In this document: piece by piece, positions 58,590 through 64,000 of the stretch
Numbering within the stretch: position 1 is the stretch's first letter
Layout of the letters: every line of letters begins with the position of its first letter
Origin: Arachis hypogaea
Taxonomy: Eukaryota; Streptophyta; Magnoliopsida; Fabales; Fabaceae
NCBI RefSeq assembly: GCF_003086295.3
Contig: NC_092043.1
Coordinates: 51,240,598-51,304,597, forward strand
DNA length: 64,000 nucleotides
Direction of reading: 5' to 3'
Translations under genes and position numbers: made by a program
Notes under the pieces: generated by a model
The model's input: only the letters and a program-made list of their open reading frames with translations
What the model was told of the DNA's origin: nothing
The model's database searches: none

Positions 58590-60060
58590 AAATAGAAAAT
58601 ACCAAGAAATTATATATACCGCCCATATCATGACGCATACGGAATTGATTTTGCTTCTTTTTGAAACAAATTAAAACAGGAACATTTCTCACAAGTTGTG
58701 AATTGGATCAGCTTTTCAATTAAAGAACCAATGAGAGTGAATGAGATATATAAGGGAGCGGTTTTTCGTTCTCCAAATGTTAGTTTCACTACATCATCCA
58801 TTTGCTGCGCTGCCCTGTCTCATGTTATCCTTTTTCATTTGATTTTAAATGTTTACAAGAAGAGAATAGGAATTCGTTTGAATTAGGATAAGTTTCTACG
58901 CATACTTAATCTTATTGCTTTATTTAATTATTAATATTTAGGCGGTTTCTCCAGCCAATAAATAAAAAAAACTCTGATAAATATTAAATACAAAGGTTCA
59001 TATTATATTACCATATGTAATGTTTGTTTAGGTGTCTAAATGAAAGAAAAGCAAAAGAAAAAAAAAGGAAAAAAGAAAAGGAAAAACAGAGCATATCTAA
59101 GCAAATGAAATGATGGACTTCATTTTAAGGTTGGAGTCATTCTTTACTTTCTTCTAGATTCATGATAGCATTTTTGGTCATAAGATTAGCAGCTTGATTG
59201 CCGCTCTTTGGATCAAGAAGATATTAATTTTTCAATTCCAACTTATTAGTTTCTTGATTTTTTTCACTAGATTCCTCTCGTGAATAAGATTATCATTTTT
59301 CTTTCTATGCATTATGAAGGAAACGTCCACACAATTAACCTCACACAAAAACATTCCAAAAGTCACAGTTTTAAACTAGGATTAAACCCGTATAAATAGC
59401 ATGAAGCTCAGCATGAAAAACACTAACATTTTCTGACTTTTTAGAGCAACCTTTTACTTACAAACCATCAGAGTCGCGAATAAAGAGGCCAAAACCAGTG
59501 GTGTCCTTAGGAGGGCTCAGACCAGCATAGTAAAGTAGAGGGATGAAGGAGATAAAGACAGGTGCATAATAAAAATGACATGCAGCTCTCTTGTTGAACT
59601 CCTAATCATGCTAATCACTCTTCCCACATTCCACCCATCATCAAGATTAAATGATCATTATTTCTATCTTTCCAAATCCACCATATGACCCAATAGAACA
59701 AAGAGTAACTCCTGCAATTATGATCTCTTCTAAGCCAAACCTTTAAGTTTGGACAAATTGAAAATGAACCCAAACTAATCCAAATCTCCTTGGCTTTAGG
59801 ACAATTTCTAAGGCAATGTAAGATAGATTCAGATTATTGACGGCATCCATGACAAACATTCGAGACTGCAAGGCCATGGTGGAGTTTGAAATCTACAGCA
59901 AAAATCCCGTTATGAAGATAAAGCAAAATCAGGAACTTATGTTTTTCTCGCATATACATCTTCCAAATCTAAAGCTAATAATCAAGCTCATCCCACCAAA
60001 TCTCCATTTGAAAATGTCAAAATGCAACTGTAACCACTGCTAACTGTGCAGAGATCGCAA
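58590..60060 (-). pseudogene. LINE 3' fragment, zinc-knuckle to RNase H (copy C)
   Basis: The minus strand from about 60020 reads words of a LINE zf-RVT region (HHGLAVSNVCHGC, SILHCLRNCPKAKEIWISLG), then the RNase H piece around 59530-59360 (GFGLFIRDSDGL, HAELHAIYTGL). It is the longest of the three copies; A and B are cut upstream of the RNase H by Ptta-type element sequence. Several stops interrupt it. Positions 60061-60286 are AT-rich spacer. Confidence 0.75.
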
Positions 60061-60375
60061 AATTGTATCACAAGTCCTTTATATTATTTATATTATTATT
60101 ATTATCATTATTTAAAAATATACATACATGCATAACTTTAAATAATCCATTAAAAATAGAGTTTAATTAGAGAAATAATTTTTTTTCCGACGACACAGGC
60201 TAACTTTTTTTAAAATATTTTAAATTTTAAATTCTAAATTCTAAATCATAAATTTTATATCCTAAATTCTAATGGTAAACTATAAATTTTTTTTTTTTTT
60301 GGACTTGGCTCTGGACCAGACAGCCAGCCCAGCCAAAAGCAACAGAAGCTATTAATTCCCCACCCCTATCCATCC

Positions 60376-63300
60376 CTAAGCCCGACCCGGTGTCAACCCG
60401 CTCCGATTCTCTTGAGATTGATCTTCTTCCTCCCTGGGGCGGAGATCTCCACTGTTGTGCTCTTCATCCTCAGCTATGCTGCATGTACCTGAATCCAAGT
60501 TCCTCCTTTTCACATGCCATTGCCATCTGTTATTATGAGGATTTAGCTTCCAATGGTGGTCGTTGGTGCGCCTCCTCGCTGCTGCCCCCTCCGGACCTGC
60601 CTTCCGCAGCTTCTCGCCGTACAGCCTCCCGTGCGCCGCTTCGTACTCATTGGGCTTCCATCGGATCTGTCCTGAATCCCCTGGCACTACGTTATCCTGT
60701 AGATTGCTATCCCAACCCTGGTCTAACGCACCCGACGTCCCTGCTCGATCCGTTGAGCCTTCTTCTCGGTCTCTTTCCCCTCTATCAATGGCTTCGTTGT
60801 GGTTATTGGTGACTCGTTGGTGTTCTCCTCTGAGTTGATTCTGCTCCTTATCATCCTCTGGTGGCTTATCTCGGGCCTCTGTTTCCGCCCCCTCAGGTAG
60901 TCTCTTCTCTATTTGTATTTGTTGATTGCTTGTTGAGTCGGGAACCATGTTGACTTGAATATGTATACTCTGATGCCAGTGACGGACCCAAAAAATTTTA
61001 GGAGTGGGGGCAAAAAATATATATATATATATTAAATAAATTTTGTTAAATATTATTAATTATATGGAGATATAAAAATTAAAAAAAAGTTAGCGAACAC
61101 TTTTATTCTTAAAATACTATTTATTATATATAATTTATAAAAAATATTTTTTTATTTCTAAAATTTAAAATTAAAAATTTTTATTTAAATTATAGATAAC
61201 TTATTATCCTAATTAATTTTTTTATACACATTTAATAATAAAAGACTAAATTAACTGGCATTAGAGCATAATAATACATTAGTATTTATAATTTGAAATT
61301 AGAATTATATATAAATACTAGACAAATTAAATTTTTATATGAAAAGTATGTTTATATAAAATAATAAAAACATAATTTTTATAATTTTTTTTTTAAAATA
61401 ATTAAATTTGTTATATATTTTTTAATTTAATTTTGATATAATATTAGATAAAATATTTTATGTATATGTTTAATTATATATTATAATTAAAATATTTTTT
61501 ATCATTATTTTTAAAAATAAAAAATATATTCTAAATTAGTAAATTAATCAGTTCATTTTAAAATTTTATATGCAACATAGGTACATATATTAGAACAAAA
61601 GATAAAAAATAAGTAATAAGGATGAATAAATCGAGAATAAAATAAAATATATAAAGTCACGAAAAAAATAAAATATTAGATTGATACCTAAACTATAATT
61701 ATTTGAATTAAAAAATGCAATTGAAAATATCAAAAAGAAAAATAATAAAATTGAAAGATATATAGAGTCATGGAGAGCTGTATAAAAAAATTGGAGAATT
61801 TAAAATTTACTTTTTGATGAAGAGAAGATGACCATTAGACAAGGAATAGAAAAAGAAGGTTGAAAATATAAAAATAAGGAGAGGGTTTAAGAAAATAAAG
61901 AACTGACGGTACAATAATTAAATTTGATTAGGTTAAATAATAGTCAAAATGATAAAAAAAATAAAAAAAATAAATTTAAAACTTTAGCTAATTGAATTTA
62001 TTTTATTTGTAGTGGGGTCATTTAAAATTTGAAGTGAGGGCATATTATATATAACTATATCTTTTAAAACAAAAATTAAAAAATCATGGGGGCAAGTGCC
62101 CCCTCATTTGTATGCTTGGGTCTGTCCCTGCCTGATGCTGTATATCTTGATTGTGCTTAATTGCTGCGAAACTAGCTTCTGTTCTAATTAAATTCCTCAC
62201 TTGATCAGGCGGATTCATTGTCCATTGTCTCCCCAGGTCATTTCCCGCTGCCATCGCTGCCAGTTGATGAGCTAGCTTGTTGCCTTCCCTTGGAGTCCAG
62301 GTAGCTCCTACATCTGGAGCATCTTCCAGCAATTGGAGAATGTTACGAAAGATTGCATCCGCCTCCGCTATAGGCATTTTTGACTTGATTGCCTGAACCA
62401 AAGGTAAGCAGTCTGTTTCAATTATGCAATTGGGAATTTGCAGATTTTTTATGAGTATGAGTGCCTCCCTGTATGCCTGAACTTCAGCTGTTAGTGCTGA
62501 TGTCGTCTTGACTGTTGTTGTAGTCCCCGTAATGACTCTACCCTGCCAGTCCCTGACTACCACTGCTAGAGCTGCGATACCTGTTTCCTTTTGGAAAGCT
62601 GCGTCTGTGTTCACTTTGACCCAATTCCTAGGCGGAGGTCTCCAGGTAATTCTCTTTTTCTCATCTCTCCTTGCTGTCCTTGATTTGTTGTCTGTACTGG
62701 AATTTTGTGTTGCTTTCTGAAATTCTGCTGTTAGACACGCTGCTTGGAACATTACCTTTAGTGGATTTATTTTTGATTGTTGGAATACATGCTGATTTCT
62801 TGCTTTCCAAATACACCAACACACACATCCTAGATTGCATAAGATTCTTGTTTGTTCATTTCCTGTTTCACTCCTAATTCTTCTTATTTTATCCATCATC
62901 CACTCTCCAAATGATCTGACATTAGAGACCATAGGCACCAATTGAATGCTGGATCCAAACCACACTGCTCTTGTCCACGGACACAGTAAAAGCGCATGTT
63001 CAATTGTTTCTTCCTCTCTCTGGCATATGCTGCATGAGGGTGTCTTAGTAATCTTCCGCTGAAATAGGTTCGTGTTTACTGGCAAAATTCTATGCATTGT
63101 TTTTCATAAAAACATTCTAATCTTTTGAGGCACCGGTAGTTTCCAAATAGCCTCCCAAACCTCCCTCCAATCCTGACTAGTCGAGGCTTTGCAGATTCTT
63201 CTCTCTTCTCTTGAGTCTTTCTCTTCCTTCGCAGCATGGTAACCGGTTCTGACAGAATACTGCCCATCAGTCTTGTACGGCCAAACAAAGAAGTCCTTTT

Positions 63301-63988
63301 GATTGATCAGGCTTATGGGTGTTTTAATTATCAGATTGGCAACATCTCCAGGAAATAATTCCATGATTTTGTTCTTGTCCCAACCCTCCCCTTCTCTTAC
63401 CAGCTCGCTCACTCTTCTACTACCACTTACTTCGCCTCTCCCTAATTTTCCTGTCCCAGCCACCCAATTATCTTCGTAAATGTCTACATCCACTCCATTC
63501 CCTATACTCCATCTTCCCTTCTTTCTAAGAAAGTCCCTCCCTTCCAGTAGACTTTTCCATATCCACGATGCGTTTCTTCCTACTTCCGCCTCCCAAAGGC
63601 TGCAATTCGGATAATAAATAGCCTTTAAAAGGCGCACCCATATAGCATCTTCCTCCTTTAATAACCTCCATGCTTGTTTGGCTAAGTGTGCTATGTTTTG
63701 GCATTCTAAATCTTTGAACCCCAAGCCTCCATTTGTTTTGCTCCTTGTCATCTTTGTCCAACTCTTCCAGTGAATGCTTGTTTCCTTTCCATTGTTTCTC
63801 CACCAGAATCTTGCTATTGCTGCCTCAATTCTCTTGCAAAAGGATTTCGGGAATTTAATGATATTCATGGTGTAGACAGGTATTACTTGTATTACTGCTT
63901 TTATCAACACCTCCTTTCCGGCTTGATTTAATAGTTTCTCCTTCCAGCCTTGCATCTTGTCAAGCATTTTCTCTTGTATCCATTCCAA
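60376..63988 (-). pseudogene. LINE ORF2 C-terminal part: post-RT, zinc knuckle, RNase H and charged tail
   Basis: Frame 63988-63107 holds NQAGKEVLIKAVIQVIPVYT, FWWRNNGKETSIHWKSW and NGGLGFKDLECQN. A TGA at 63106-63104 (Trp expected after IRMFL) is followed in the same frame by the zinc knuckle CSICQREEETIEHALLLC and the RNase H domain (VNTDAAF, LTAEVQAYREAL, IIETDCLPLVQA, PREGNKLAHQLA), with all four catalytic positions plausible. A hAT element then interrupts it. When the element and one 8-base copy are removed the frame continues into about 200 residues rich in Glu, Arg, Asp and Asn, ending at TAG 60376-60378 or adjacent. Apart from one stop and one insertion it is open. Confidence 0.85.
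60977..62130. mobile_element. Non-autonomous hAT-like element in LINE ORF2
   Basis: Starts CAGTGACGGACCCA and ends TGGGTCTGTCCCTG (TIR CAG(T/G)GAC(G/A)GACCCA), followed inside by GGGGGCA blocks at both ends. It is flanked by TCTGATGC (60969-60976) and CCTGATGC (62131-62138), an 8-bp duplication with one difference. The interior is very AT-rich with no coding capacity. The LINE frame resumes exactly across it. Confidence 0.9.
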
Positions 63989-64000
63989 TGCCTTATTCTT

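Larger units (their letters stand above)
50473..59785. repeat. Composite duplicated segment, copy 2
   Basis: Direct copy of 34570-44400. Differences: an extra 1.4-kb block with an FQR-like fragment (51084-52513); a 1.56-kb deletion at about 57278, with GATGA present at both original edges; and a smaller deletion of about 130 bases in E4. The casein kinase I and terpene-synthase pieces are present in both copies. Confidence 0.9.
60287..64000 (-). mobile_element. LINE (L1-type) 3' half, running off the window
   Basis: Minus-strand LINE whose poly(A) tail appears as 14 T at 60287-60300. It covers a 3' UTR of about 75 bases, the ORF2 C-terminal tail, a hAT insertion (60977-62130), RNase H, zinc knuckle and the post-RT region. 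The RT core and ORF1 would lie beyond 64000. It is much less decayed than the LINE at 11.5-17.8 kb. Confidence 0.9.

Noticed and set aside
60390..60838. Plus-strand frames of 140 and 91 residues
   Set aside because: They are antisense to the LINE ORF2 tail, whose frame is supported by continuity across the hAT insertion.

Overview
This is a plant nuclear window built almost entirely from transposable elements. It has AT-rich spacers, spliced genes with GT-AG introns, LTR, LINE, MULE, hAT and CACTA-type sequences, and no prokaryotic signals. The repeat style suggests a legume, most likely Arachis (peanut): an Athila-like solo LTR carries the GACGCGTGCGCGTGA block, and there are Ulp1-like and FAR1/MURA-like MULE proteins and a Ptta-type transposase. 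The genus is inferred from memory of such repeats, not from a search. I see no clearly intact single-copy host gene.

Left part (1-25.7 kb). A decayed multi-exon Ulp1-like (C48) gene lies at 2.5-4.8 kb. A MULE transposase fragment is split by a 4,382-bp hAT element with a perfect 8-bp target duplication. A LINE is split by a 3,882-bp solo LTR-like insert with a 5-bp duplication; removing the insert restores the LINE frame. A 5.5-kb MULE with 62-bp terminal inverted repeats (TIRs) is interrupted by an Athila-like solo LTR, which is itself interrupted by a 542-bp solo LTR. The MULE may sit inside a decayed Helitron.

Middle and right part (25.8-60 kb). A roughly 10-kb composite segment occurs twice in direct orientation (about 34.57-44.4 kb and 50.47-59.8 kb); pieces recur at 25.8-27.6 kb and 11.0 kb. 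It carries three CCGG-rich hAT-like elements, a LINE 3' fragment and several host-gene fragments: terpene synthase, casein kinase I, an XBAT-type RING finger (copy 1 only), an FQR/WrbA-like quinone reductase (copy 2 only, internally duplicated) and one unrecognised split gene. Nearby are a HAK/KUP potassium-transporter fragment fused in frame to a Ptta-transposase tail, a type-A response-regulator first exon, and a five-exon Ptta/En-Spm transposase gene with intact splice sites whose last exon is frameshifted. The interval between the copies thus looks like a gene-fragment capture and shuffling zone.

Right edge (60.3-64 kb). A minus-strand LINE runs off the window. Its ORF2 has one in-frame stop and a 1,154-bp hAT insertion. 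Excising the insertion joins the RNase H domain in frame to a charged C-terminal tail of about 200 residues.

Many premature stops across the elements sit where family members have Trp, or are Gln-codon derivatives, consistent with methyl-cytosine deamination. Exon limits, host-gene names and ancestral codons are read by eye and need searches to confirm.
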